A DNA stretch of 64,000 nt, taken from NCBI GenBank assembly GCA_943912335.1, contig CALTUD010000022.1, positions 1-64,000 of the forward strand, read 5' to 3'. This document shows, in pieces, positions 50,884 through 59,350 of the stretch (positions are counted from its first letter, which is position 1; each line of letters begins with the position of its first letter). A program made the position numbers and the translations under genes. The notes under the pieces are model-generated. The model was given only the letters and a program-made list of their open reading frames with translations. It had not been told where the DNA came from and did not search any database. Source of the stretch: an uncultured Acetobacteraceae bacterium. GTDB taxonomy: Bacteria > Pseudomonadota > Alphaproteobacteria > Acetobacterales > Acetobacteraceae.

Positions 50884-52944
50884 ATGACCCGCTTGAGCCG
50901 AAACAGCGTCCGACGCACCCTTCTCGCGGGCGTCGCCTGCCTCGCCTTCGGTCAGGGCTCCGCCCGCGCCGCCACCCCTTCCGCCGCCGCGCCCTCGTCC
51001 TCCTGGGGCTTCGACATGGCCGGACGCGACACCGCCATCCGCCCAGGCGACAACTTCTTCGACTATGCCGACGGCACCGCCGTCCGCGAGATGGTGATCC
51101 CCGCCGACCGCACCTCCTGGGGCGCCTTCAACATCCTCGCCGAACGCTCTCGCGAGCGCGTGCAGACCATCCTGCGCGAAGCCGCCGCCAAGGCCACCAC
51201 CAACCCAGGCACCGACGAGGCCAAGCTCGGCGCCTTCTTCGACGCCTTCATGGACGAGAAGACCATCGAGTCCCGCGGCATCGCGCCGATGAAGGCCGAT
51301 CTCGACGCCATCCGCGCCGTCGCCGATCGCCAGGCATTCGCCGTCCTCACCGGCCAGGCGCAGAACGGGCTGCAATACACCCTGTTCTCGCTCTCCATCG
51401 CCCCGGACGCCAAGGACCCCACCCAGTACGCCATCACCCTCGGCCAGGGCGGCACCGGCCTGCCCGACCGCGACTACTATCTGGACGCCAAGTTCGCGGC
51501 CAAGAAGACCGCCTACCAGAGCTACATCGCCCACATGCTCGCGCTGATCGGCTGGCAGAACCCCGACAAGAACGCCGCCGACATCGTCGCCTTCGAAACC
51601 AAACTCGCCCAGGCGCAATGGGCCCGCCAGGACGAGCGCGACCCCGACAAGACCTACAACCCCATCACCCTGGCCGAACTCGCAACGGCCGCCCCGCAAT
51701 TCGACTGGCACGCCTACCTCGCCGCCGCCGGTCTCCCCAACGCCGACAAGCTCGTGCTGGTTGAGAAATCCGCCGTGCTCGCCGAAGCCAAGATCGCCGG
51801 CGACACCGATCTCGACACGCTGCGCGCCTGGCTTGCCTTCCACCTCGCCGACAACGCCGCCGACATCCTGCCCAAAAGCTTCGTCGACGCGTCGTTCGAG
51901 TTCCACGGCAAGACCCTGAGCGGCCAGCCCGAGCTCGAAGCCCGCTGGAAGCGCGCCGTCAGCGCCACCTCCGGCGCCATGGGCTGGGCCATCGGCAAGA
52001 TCTACGTCGCGCGCTACTTCCCGCCCTCGGCCAAGGCCGCGATGGAAACCCTCACCGCCGACCTGAAATCCGCCTTCCGCATCCGCCTCGAGCACAATTC
52101 CTGGATGAGCCCGCAAACCAAGCAGGCCGCCCTCACCAAGCTCGACAACCACCTGATCCAGATCGGCTACCCCAACAAGTGGCGCGATTACTCCAGCCTG
52201 GTCGTGAAGCCCGACGACGCCTACGGCAACACCGTGCGCGCCACCGCCTACGAATGGGCCTTCTGGCTCGGTCACCAGGGCAAGACGGTCGATCGCGACG
52301 AGTGGGACATGACCCCGCAGACCGTGAACGCCTACAACAACCCGCCCTTCGACGAGGTCGTCTTCCCCGCCGCCATCCTGCAGCCGCCCTTCTTCGACCC
52401 CAAGGCGGACCCGGCCATCAATTTCGGCGCCATCGGCGGTGTGATCGGCCACGAGATGACCCACTCCTTCGACGACGAAGGCCGCAAGTTCGACGAGCAC
52501 GGCCGTCTGCATGACTGGTGGACCGCCGATGACGCCAAACGCTTCGAGGAACACGCCGCCCGCCTCGGTGCCCAGTTCGACGCCCTGGAACCGTTCCCGG
52601 GCATGCATGTGAACGGCAAGCTGACCATGGGCGAGAACATCGCCGATCTTGGCGGCCTGACCCTGGCGCTGGACGCCTACCACGCCTTCATGAAAGGCAA
52701 GACCGCCCCCGTGATCGACGGCCTGACCGGCGACCAGCGCGTCTTCCTCGGCTGGGCCCAGGTCTGGCGCCAGAAGGTCCGCCCCGACCGCGCCAAAATG
52801 CTGCTCGTGACCGACCCGCACTCCCCGCCCATGGCCCGCGTGAACATGCCGATGCACAACATCGACGGCTGGTACAAGGCGTGGAACGTGAAACCCGGCG
52901 ACAAGCTCTATCTGGCGCCGAAGGATCGCGTGCAGATCTGGTGA
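50884..52944 (+). CDS. M13 family metallopeptidase (PepO/neprilysin-like), secreted
   Basis: The 686-residue zinc peptidase has a signal peptide (about residues 1-31). The N-terminal M13 domain starts at PGDNFFDYADGT. The catalytic domain has NAYNNPPFDEVVFPAAILQPPFFD, zinc motif GHEMTHSFDD (His-Glu-x-x-His, about residues 522-526) and third ligand in GENIADLGG. It ends DRVQIW, shorter than the usual CxVW tail. It cleaves peptides shorter than a full protein in the periplasm. Codons end in C almost uniformly, suggesting high expression. Paired-hairpin repeats lie on both sides. Confidence 0.95.
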   Translation: MTRLSRNSVRRTLLAGVACLAFGQGSARAATPSAAAPSSSWGFDMAGRDTAIRPGDNFFDYADGTAVREMVIPADRTSWGAFNILAERSRERVQTILREAAAKATTNPGTDEAKLGAFFDAFMDEKTIESRGIAPMKADLDAIRAVADRQAFAVLTGQAQNGLQYTLFSLSIAPDAKDPTQYAITLGQGGTGLPDRDYYLDAKFAAKKTAYQSYIAHMLALIGWQNPDKNAADIVAFETKLAQAQWARQDERDPDKTYNPITLAELATAAPQFDWHAYLAAAGLPNADKLVLVEKSAVLAEAKIAGDTDLDTLRAWLAFHLADNAADILPKSFVDASFEFHGKTLSGQPELEARWKRAVSATSGAMGWAIGKIYVARYFPPSAKAAMETLTADLKSAFRIRLEHNSWMSPQTKQAALTKLDNHLIQIGYPNKWRDYSSLVVKPDDAYGNTVRATAYEWAFWLGHQGKTVDRDEWDMTPQTVNAYNNPPFDEVVFPAAILQPPFFDPKADPAINFGAIGGVIGHEMTHSFDDEGRKFDEHGRLHDWWTADDAKRFEEHAARLGAQFDALEPFPGMHVNGKLTMGENIADLGGLTLALDAYHAFMKGKTAPVIDGLTGDQRVFLGWAQVWRQKVRPDRAKMLLVTDPHSPPMARVNMPMHNIDGWYKAWNVKPGDKLYLAPKDRVQIW

Positions 52945-52963
52945 GTTCGGAAGGGGAGGAAGG

Positions 52964-53008
52964 CCAGGGGCGCTGCCCCTGGACCCTGCTGGGGCCAAGG
53001 GGCCCCAG
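52964..53008. repeat. Paired-hairpin extragenic repeat, copy 2
   Basis: CCAGGGGC-GCT-GCCCCTGG (52964-52982) is followed by CTGGGGCC-AAGG-GGCCCCAG (52989-53008). It lies 20 bases after the M13 stop codon and just before composition falls sharply to AT-rich. It may also act as a terminator, but no T run follows. Confidence 0.85.
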
Positions 53009-53488
53009 CCCCCTGACTTGTGGCCAAATAGGTCATCCAATATAACATAATAATTTGCAAAAGTGTAGATTAATTTATTATTTTATAACATTAAAAGACG
53101 ATAGATAATACTCTAGTACCAATTTAGTGCAAGCATAATTAGAAACATTAGAAAGAAAGGGTTTCCTCGTGAGCGGTAATCCTAGGATCATTATTTTGGC
53201 TTGACAGCATTTGAGTAAGTCTACTGCTTATGCTATAAGTCTATTTCAATGCTTATCAGCGAAATAGTTCGGTGCTTTTCGTTGCTTATGCAGAAAAAGC
53301 GCGGCTCAAGTGATGGGTCAGTTTCAAAGGCACGGAGGATGCCAGATTGCTGCTTGCAAGCAAAAATTGGAGAATTCGACCATCTTTCAGAAAATGTCCA
53401 AGAAGATATCGTTAATCAAATGTCCAATTGGTTAATTGCATCTGATATCAGAGTGCTGGATAAGATTTGGTATTGTATCATGCATAGA
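53009..53488. other. AT-rich leader of the foreign island
   Basis: Composition changes abruptly here to AT-rich with long A/T runs (for example near 53040-53100). From 53249 the frame that leads into the hydrolase gene is already open for 80 codons, but it lacks a ribosome site and a recognisable domain. It may be the 3' remnant of a truncated gene or a longer N terminus. The island looks recently acquired. No transposase or attachment site is visible. Confidence 0.6.
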
Positions 53489-54895
53489 ATGAAAATAATA
53501 ACATTGTTCCTGGTGGCTTTTTGTTTAATTGGTTGTGTTTCTAACGCTGATCAAGTGTTGCCATTATCCCCCTCGGATATGGCCGAATTGAGCAAGCCGG
53601 CTCAACTAAGCTGGACTCCTCAAATAAAAAAGCAGATTGGAAATAAACCGGTAACAGTAAAATTTGTACTGTTTGATGGAACGGGAAATGATCGTTTGCA
53701 TGTTCCGTCTGGAGAACAGCAAACGATTGAGGGTCATTTATATGACGAACTGGAAAGATATTATCGTAAAGATGTAAGATATTATCCTGGCCCAGGAACT
53801 GAAGCCTGCTACATAGAGAGGAAATTTGACCAAATCTTTGGGTTAACTACAAAAGACAACGCCGAGAAGGCCGCCGCTCTTCTTGTTGGCGAGATCGAAG
53901 ATGATTGGAACCGGCGCGGTGTTACAGAAGTTCGAATTTTTGTTTCTGGCTTTTCTCGCGGAGCTGCATCTGCAAGGCACTTTATGAACATATTTGATCA
54001 AATTTGGAAACAGAGACACCCGGGTGAAGAAATTCCTAGATTCTATGCATTTTTGTTTGATACCGTTTCAACGGGTCAAACAAAAAATCTTATCCTTTCT
54101 ATACCAATTAATGCAGACATTGTTTATAACTTTGTATCTGAAGACGAGAGAAGAATTCTATTCCCGTTAGTTTTGGATAAGACTGATCAATATGACTCTG
54201 ATCGGATTGTTACTGTCAAGTGGCCCGGAGTCCATTCTGATATTGGGATGTCGTATTTATCTGGTGTGGGGAACGACTATCTTGGTCGTGTCGATGCGCT
54301 TTTGTCGGGGATGGGGCTTCTGCCTTCACACTGCTATTCAAGTGTAGCTGATGCTCGATCGCAAGGTAAGAATGACTCGCGTTGGCTTTTGGAGCATATC
54401 ATAGGAATAATGGCTGTAGATACGCCTGGAATTAAAATATCGAGGAGAATATTCTTAGTAAAAGATCAGGCATTGACTTATATTGAAAGAAAGAACTGGC
54501 AAGAAAGAATGCAGAAAATGCAGTTCTACAATAATTTATCGTTGCCTGTTTGTTATAGCGAATCTTATGTTGGAATGCTTTATTTTAATGTTGTCGTAGA
54601 GAATCATGCAATTAGAGTTATCTCTCTCCCGCCGTATATTGTTCTTCAGCCGCATATCGCACAAGAGAGTTCTGGAAACTATCTAATATATTATGCAACT
54701 CCTCTTGTTCGCAGCCGGGTTTACGTATCGAATAAGATAATTCGTAAAATTATCCGAAATAAGAATATAAAGTTAGATCTTGGAATAGTCGACGGGGGAG
54801 GTGGACAATTTCATTTCTGGTGGTTTGTTGATGGAGAGCGGATAGAGGAAATAGGTGGGATTTTTTATAGAGCTCGAGATAAATCCGAACCGTAG
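53489..54895 (+). CDS. DUF2235 (Tle1-like) alpha/beta-hydrolase lipoprotein on AT-rich island
   Basis: Read from ATG 53489 the 468-residue product begins with a lipoprotein signal (MKIITLFLVAFCLIGC, lipid Cys16). The DUF2235 hydrolase core follows: VKFVLFDGTGND (57-68), YYPGPGT, nucleophile elbow VSGFSRGAASA (Ser156), acid FLFDTVSTG (Asp191) and histidine WPGVHSDIG (His249). This is the triad order of type VI secretion phospholipase effectors of the Tle1 group. The C-terminal 200 residues match nothing I know. Codon use is AT-rich, unlike every neighbour. No T6SS structural, VgrG or immunity gene is adjacent. The same frame stays open upstream to 53249, so a longer N terminus is possible. Confidence 0.8.
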   Translation: MKIITLFLVAFCLIGCVSNADQVLPLSPSDMAELSKPAQLSWTPQIKKQIGNKPVTVKFVLFDGTGNDRLHVPSGEQQTIEGHLYDELERYYRKDVRYYPGPGTEACYIERKFDQIFGLTTKDNAEKAAALLVGEIEDDWNRRGVTEVRIFVSGFSRGAASARHFMNIFDQIWKQRHPGEEIPRFYAFLFDTVSTGQTKNLILSIPINADIVYNFVSEDERRILFPLVLDKTDQYDSDRIVTVKWPGVHSDIGMSYLSGVGNDYLGRVDALLSGMGLLPSHCYSSVADARSQGKNDSRWLLEHIIGIMAVDTPGIKISRRIFLVKDQALTYIERKNWQERMQKMQFYNNLSLPVCYSESYVGMLYFNVVVENHAIRVISLPPYIVLQPHIAQESSGNYLIYYATPLVRSRVYVSNKIIRKIIRNKNIKLDLGIVDGGGGQFHFWWFVDGERIEEIGGIFYRARDKSEP

Positions 54896-54903
54896 GTATA
54901 TCG

Positions 54904-55341
54904 ATGCCCCCACTCACCATCGGCGACCGCGTCTCCACCCTCGACAACTCCACCTCCGGCATCCTTGTCGAGATCGACGCAGGCATCGGCTATGTGCAGC
55001 AGCCGAACGGGGTGGAGGTCGAGTTTCCGCTCTCCAAACTGAAGCCGTGGGAGCCGCCGAAGGTGGCGGAGCAGCGCACATTGTCCGGCCCGCTGCGCGA
55101 CAAGGTTCTGCCCCCGGCGCAGCTTGCCCTGCTCGACTCGGTCCCGCCCGATCTGGTCGAGGCCGTGGCCCGCTCCTATGCGCGCAGCGACGGTGCGGAA
55201 GGAGCGCGCACGCCGTTCGCGGCCCTGCCGCCCTCCAAGCGCCTCGACGCGATCCGCGTCCACCTTCCCACTCTGCCGCCGCGCCTGCTCGCCCCGCATA
55301 TGCGTCTGGTCCTGGCCTTCCGGAACCTGGGCAAGCCCTGA
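54904..55341 (+). CDS. Hypothetical protein with SH3/KOW-like N terminus
   Basis: The 145-residue cytosolic protein starts with a small beta-barrel-like segment (IGDRVSTLDNSTSGILVEIDAGIGYVQQPNGVEVEFPLSKLKPW, residues 5-49), the pattern of KOW or MutS2-type SH3 folds. A helical remainder contains LLDSVPPDLVEAVARSY and RVHLPTLPPRLLAPHMRLVLAF. Base composition returns to GC-rich here, so it belongs to the host backbone and not the AT-rich island. It starts eight bases after the hydrolase stop without a clear ribosome site. No function can be named. Confidence 0.65.
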   Translation: MPPLTIGDRVSTLDNSTSGILVEIDAGIGYVQQPNGVEVEFPLSKLKPWEPPKVAEQRTLSGPLRDKVLPPAQLALLDSVPPDLVEAVARSYARSDGAEGARTPFAALPPSKRLDAIRVHLPTLPPRLLAPHMRLVLAFRNLGKP

Positions 55342-55352
55342 ACACCTGGAGT

Positions 55353-55396
55353 CCAGAGGCTCCGCCTCTGGCGGGTTCTAAAGGGCAGCGCCCTTT
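55353..55396. repeat. Paired-hairpin repeat, copy 3, running into the mntR 3' end
   Basis: CCAGAGGC-TCC-GCCTCTGG (55353-55371) is followed by AAAGGGC-AGC-GCCCTTT (55380-55396). The second hairpin lies inside mntR and encodes its last residues (KGAAL and the stop). The arms differ from the other copies but the stem and loop sizes and spacing match. Confidence 0.8.
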
Positions 55397-55851
55397 GCCT
55401 TTTCCAGAAACCGCTCGAACGCCGCCAATGTCCCGTCCGAGACATGGTGCTCGATCCCCTCCGCATCCGCTTCGGCATCCGCATCCGGCACACCCACGGC
55501 GCGCAGCAGCGCCACCACCAGCCTGTGCCGCCGACGCACCTTGTCCGCCAAAGCCGCTCCCGCCTCGGTCAGAACCACGCCGCGATAGGGCTCGCTGCTC
55601 GCCAGCCCTTCCCGGCATAGACGCGCCACGCATTTGATCACCGTGGCGTGCGACACCCCCAGATGCCGCGCCAGGACGGTCGGGCCGATCGGCGCGCGCT
55701 CGGGCGTGGCGCCGGCCAGATCGTCGATCAGCTCGACATAGTCCTCCAGCAGCACCCGCATCTGCGCGCCGCGCGCCCGGTCCAGATGCGCGGCGAGGGC
55801 GCCCGGTTCGGGTGCGGCGTCTGTTTCGTCGGTCGGGGGCGGGCAACTCAT
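55378..55851 (-). CDS. mntR: Manganese-dependent transcriptional regulator MntR (DtxR family)
   Basis: The 157-residue regulator has a winged helix at about residues 33-95 (RVLLEDYVELIDDLA..IGPTVLARHLGVSHATVIKCVARLCREGL). A DtxR-type metal-binding/dimerisation domain follows, with RRHRLVVALLRAVGVPDADAEADAEGIEHHVSD, which carries the expected Glu/His ligands. Bound to Mn(II), it represses uptake genes. It is divergent from mntH, and a perfect palindrome in the gap is the likely shared operator. Its last codons come from a paired-hairpin repeat. Confidence 0.94.
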   Translation of the reverse strand: MSCPPPTDETDAAPEPGALAAHLDRARGAQMRVLLEDYVELIDDLAGATPERAPIGPTVLARHLGVSHATVIKCVARLCREGLASSEPYRGVVLTEAGAALADKVRRRHRLVVALLRAVGVPDADAEADAEGIEHHVSDGTLAAFERFLEKAKGAAL

Positions 55852-55900
55852 GACGGCGCCGATGATAGCGCCTCCCGCCGGATTCGCACTTCACCCCCGA

Positions 55901-55929
55901 TTGACGAAATGTAGCCATGGCTACAAAAT
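55901..55929 (+). promoter_or_regulatory. mntH promoter with MntR operator palindrome
   Basis: A -35 TTGACG (55901-55906) and a -10-like CAAAAT (55924-55929) are separated by 17 bases. The perfect 16-base palindrome TGTAGCCATGGCTACA (55910-55925) fills the spacer. MntR-Mn bound there would block RNA polymerase on mntH and, from the same site, affect mntR. The mntH start codon is 33 bases further on. Confidence 0.82.
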
Positions 55930-55962
55930 CCGCCGCAGCCACGTCCCGCTCGGAAGGCCTGC

Positions 55963-57234
55963 TTGACCGACACGCTGCGTCCCGCCACCCGCCAGAACCC
56001 GGAGACGTCCGCCCCGCCGAACGGATGGCGCGCCTTTCTGTCCGTGATCGGACCCGCCGTGGTCGCCTCGGTCGCCTATGTCGATCCGGGCAACTACGTC
56101 ACCAACATCCAGGCCGGCGCGCGCTACGGCTATGCGCTGCTCTGGGTCGTGCTGCTGTCCAACCTGATCGCCATGCTGTTCCAGTGCTGGGCCGCCAGAC
56201 TCGGCATCGTGTCGGGCCGGAACCTCGCCGAACTCACACGCGAGCGCTTTCCCGGCACGCCCTCCATCCTGATGTGGATCGGCACGGAGATCGCCGCCAT
56301 GGCCACCGACCTCGCCGAATTCGTCGGCGGCGCGCTGGGCGTCAGCCTGCTTACGCATTGCTCGCTCATGGTCGGCATGGTCGCGATGGGCGTCGGCACC
56401 ATGGCGTTGCTGCAACTCCAGGGGCGCGGCTTCCGCCCGATCGAGCGCGCCATCGGCGCGCTGGTGGCGATCATCTGCGTGTCCTACGCGCTGGAACTGC
56501 TGATCGTGCCGGTGGACTGGCCCGCCGCCATCCGCGGCAGCCTCGTGCCCTCCCTGCCGGACGGCGCGGCCGTCTCGCTCAGCATCGCCCTGGTCGGCGC
56601 CACGGTGATGCCGCACGCGATCTATCTCCATTCCGCCCTGTTCCGCGACCGCCCCGCACCGCGCTCGGACGCCGAGCGCGCCCGCTCCGTGCGCTTCTCC
56701 GACCGCGAAGTGGTGCTGGCGCTGACCACGGTCGGTCTGGTCAACATGGCGATGGTGGTGCTCGCCGCGCATTTCCATGCCGCCCATCCCGACATCGACA
56801 GCATCGCCGCCGCCTATCGCATGCTCGACCCCCTGCTCGGTCGCGCCGCAGCCTTCATCTTCCTGCTGTCCCTGCTCGCATCCGGCCTGTCCTCCTCCGT
56901 GGTCGGCACCATGGCCGGGCAGGTGGTGATGCAGGGCTTCGTCGGCTTCCGCGTCCCGGTCTGGGTGCGTCGCGTGCTGACCATGCTGCCCGCCTTCGTG
57001 GTGATCGGCCTGGGTGCCGACGTGACGCAGACCCTGGTCTGGAGCCAGGTCGTGCTCAGCTTCGTCCTGCCCGTGCCGATGATCACCCTGCTGATGTTCA
57101 GCCGCGATCCGGCGATCATGGGCCGCTTCCGCATGTCGCGCCGCCTGCTCGTCCTGGCCGGCTGCATGGCCGCTTTCGTGCTGTTCCTGAACGTCGTGTT
57201 GCTGCTCCAGGCCGCCGGCCTCGTGCCCGGGTGA
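55963..57234 (+). CDS. mntH: NRAMP-family Mn(II)/H+ symporter MntH
   Basis: The 423-residue importer with 11 helices starts at TTG. The NRAMP metal site is present: helix 1 ASVAYVDPGNYVTN (DPGN) and helix 6 GATVMPHAIYLHSAL (MPH). Other family segments are IGTEIAAMATDLAEFVGGALG and GLSSSVVGTMAGQVVMQGF. It imports manganese with protons and helps resist oxidative stress. It is regulated by the adjacent MntR. Four co-directional genes follow, but the next one starts 97 bases later. Confidence 0.96.
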   Translation: MTDTLRPATRQNPETSAPPNGWRAFLSVIGPAVVASVAYVDPGNYVTNIQAGARYGYALLWVVLLSNLIAMLFQCWAARLGIVSGRNLAELTRERFPGTPSILMWIGTEIAAMATDLAEFVGGALGVSLLTHCSLMVGMVAMGVGTMALLQLQGRGFRPIERAIGALVAIICVSYALELLIVPVDWPAAIRGSLVPSLPDGAAVSLSIALVGATVMPHAIYLHSALFRDRPAPRSDAERARSVRFSDREVVLALTTVGLVNMAMVVLAAHFHAAHPDIDSIAAAYRMLDPLLGRAAAFIFLLSLLASGLSSSVVGTMAGQVVMQGFVGFRVPVWVRRVLTMLPAFVVIGLGADVTQTLVWSQVVLSFVLPVPMITLLMFSRDPAIMGRFRMSRRLLVLAGCMAAFVLFLNVVLLLQAAGLVPG

Positions 57235-57330
57235 TCCCAGACCGGCGCGCGCGCGTCTTGCAGTCGCGGCGCGTTGCTGCTGCAACGGTCCGGTATTCGT
57301 TGCCGGCGCGTCGAGGGGACCGTTTTCTTC

Positions 57331-58104
57331 ATGAGCTTCCACAGCATCACTCTGGGCCATCTCGACAGCCGCCAGCACGAGGCGGCCGCCGCGGCGGTGC
57401 TGCGCGTCCTGGAAGCGCATGAAATGGAAGTGGCCATGGTCGCCGCCAATCGCGAAACCATGATCAAGCACATCGCCGGCGGCCGCATCGACCTGCTCGC
57501 CACCGCCTGGCTGCCGGAGATCGACGCCGCCTGGGCCGATCCGGACCACATGGAGATCCTGGGCGGGGTGCTCTACCGTCCGATGCTGCTCTGGGCGGTG
57601 CCGACCGACGCCGCCTTGCCGGGCGTGGAGTCGATCGCCGATCTGGCCGGCGACAAGGCCGCCGCCATCGACCGCACCATCGTCCTGTCGCGCCGCCTGG
57701 AAGCGCATGGCCGCCGCGTGATGAGCGAGTACGGCCTCGACGCCGCCGGCTTCGTGCTCGACGTGGTGGATAACGAGATCGCCTACGCCTCCGCCGCCAA
57801 GGCGCTGGAAGACGCCGCCCCGGCGATCCTGCCGCTCTGGCAGCCGCACGCTCTGGCGCATCGCGGCCGCATGCGCGTGCTGGAAGATCCCAAGGGCGCG
57901 CTCGGCGGCCGTCGCGAAGCCAAGCTGCTGCTCCGCAAGGGCCTGCGCGCGCAGCTCGACGGCGACCTGCTGGACGAGCTGGAGGAACTCACCCTCGGCA
58001 ACCCGGTGGTGAGCGCGCTGGAATACGCCATGCGCAACGACGGCATGACCGCCGACGAGGCCGCCGAGGCATGGCAGCGCGGAAAGCTGACCCCGCGTGC
58101 CTGA
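57331..58104 (+). CDS. OpuAC-like glycine-betaine-type binding protein without signal peptide
   Basis: The 257-residue protein resembles the substrate-binding domain of glycine betaine/choline ABC systems: ITLGHLDSRQHEAAAAAVLRVLEAHEMEV at the start, GRIDLLATAWLPEIDAAW in the ligand cleft, VPTDAALPGVESIADLAGDKAA, and DEIAYASA-type and PAILPLWQPHALAHRG segments. It begins directly with the mature fold, so it should stay in the cytosol. There is no ATPase or permease gene nearby. The next gene, a methyltransferase, overlaps its end by eight bases. A cytosolic sensor or carrier for a methylated amine is a speculative reading. Confidence 0.78.
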   Translation: MSFHSITLGHLDSRQHEAAAAAVLRVLEAHEMEVAMVAANRETMIKHIAGGRIDLLATAWLPEIDAAWADPDHMEILGGVLYRPMLLWAVPTDAALPGVESIADLAGDKAAAIDRTIVLSRRLEAHGRRVMSEYGLDAAGFVLDVVDNEIAYASAAKALEDAAPAILPLWQPHALAHRGRMRVLEDPKGALGGRREAKLLLRKGLRAQLDGDLLDELEELTLGNPVVSALEYAMRNDGMTADEAAEAWQRGKLTPRA

Positions 58105-59350
58105 TCCGGCCGATCCGCGCGACGACAGCCTGCGCGCGCAATACGAGAGCTTCCCCTACCCCGAGCGCGATCCGCGCGACGAGCGGAAGCGCCTGTTCGT
58201 CGGCAGCCCCAGCCATCTGCGCGAGATCGACCATTGGTGCTTCGGTGCCGCGCGCCCCAGCTCCACGCCGCTCCGGGCGCTGATCGCCGGCTGCGGCACC
58301 GGCGACGCCGCCATCATGCTGGCGACGCAGCTCGAACAGGCCGGCCGTCCCGGCCATGTGCTCTGCATCGACCGCTCGGAAGCGGCGCTCCGCATCGCCC
58401 GCGAGCGGGCGGAGGTGAGGGGGCTCGGCAACATCGCCTTCGAGAAGCGCTCCCTGCTGGACCTCCCGGCCGACGATCTCGCCCCGTTCGACTACATCGA
58501 TTGCTGCGGCGTGCTGCATCATCTGCCCGACCCCGCCGCCGCCCTGCGCGGCCTGGAGCGCTCTTTGGCGCCCGGCGGGGCGATGGGGCTCATGGTCTAT
58601 GCGCCGCATGGCCGCACCGGCGTCTACATGATGCAGGACGCGCTGGCCCTGCTGGCGCCGGCCGGGGACGCGCCGCGCGACCGTCTCGACGTCGCCAAAC
58701 GCGTCATGCGCCATCTTCCCGCCACCGCCTGGCTGCGCGCCAACACGAATTTCGGCGACCATTTCGAGGGCGGCGATGCCGGTCTCTACGATCTGCTGCT
58801 CAACCCGCGCGACCGCGCCTACACCATCGACGCCTTCCTGGCGCTGCTGGACGGCGCCGGGCTCGAAGCCGCCGCGCTGATGGAGCCGGCCCGCTACGAC
58901 CCCGACCTGCTGCTGCCCGATCCCAGGCTGCGGGCCCGCGCCCAGGCGCTGGGCGACACCGAGCGCGCCATGCTGGCCGAACACCTCGCCGGCAACATGA
59001 ACACCCATGTGGTCTACGCGGTGCGCCGTGGCGAGACGCCTCCGGTCCCGGACGCCGCCGCCCTCGACGCGGTGCCGATCGCCCGCGAGATGCCCGCAGC
59101 CATCGTCGCCGACCAGATCGCGCCCGACGGCACCCTGCCGATGCCGTTCGGCCGGCTCACGGTGCCGGTGCCGCTTCCGGCTCTGGCCAGGCCGATCCTC
59201 AAGCTGATCGACGGCGAACGCAGCGTCGGCGCGATCCTGTCCACCCTGGAAGAACGCGGCATCCCCCGCGCCAAGGCGGAGACCGCCTGGGCCGAGACCT
59301 GGCGCGCTCTGTCGCGCTGCAACCGCATCCTGCTGCGTGCCCCGCACTGA
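58097..59350 (+). CDS. SAM-dependent methyltransferase with C-terminal winged-helix-like domain
   Basis: The 417-residue protein from GTG 58097 opens with LRAQYESFPYPERDPRDE. The class I methyltransferase core has LIAGCGTGDAAIML and LCIDRSEAAL, and catalytic-region CCGVLHHLPDP (residues about 30-200). After a linker, the C-terminal 75 residues (MPFGRLTVPVPLPALARPILKLIDGERSVGAILSTLEERG) look like a small helical domain of the PqqD or winged-helix type, often used for peptide or protein binding. A protein or peptide substrate is possible. It overlaps both neighbours, so it is in the middle of a coupled operon. Confidence 0.82.
   Translation: MPDPADPRDDSLRAQYESFPYPERDPRDERKRLFVGSPSHLREIDHWCFGAARPSSTPLRALIAGCGTGDAAIMLATQLEQAGRPGHVLCIDRSEAALRIARERAEVRGLGNIAFEKRSLLDLPADDLAPFDYIDCCGVLHHLPDPAAALRGLERSLAPGGAMGLMVYAPHGRTGVYMMQDALALLAPAGDAPRDRLDVAKRVMRHLPATAWLRANTNFGDHFEGGDAGLYDLLLNPRDRAYTIDAFLALLDGAGLEAAALMEPARYDPDLLLPDPRLRARAQALGDTERAMLAEHLAGNMNTHVVYAVRRGETPPVPDAAALDAVPIAREMPAAIVADQIAPDGTLPMPFGRLTVPVPLPALARPILKLIDGERSVGAILSTLEERGIPRAKAETAWAETWRALSRCNRILLRAPH

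Noticed and set aside
50563..53040. 825-codon Gly/Val-rich frame antisense to the M13 peptidase
   Set aside because: It arises from the strong C-ending codon bias of the peptidase gene; no domain is present.
53009..54895. AT-rich island as a prophage or IS remnant
   Set aside because: No integrase, transposase, terminal inverted repeat or target duplication could be found.
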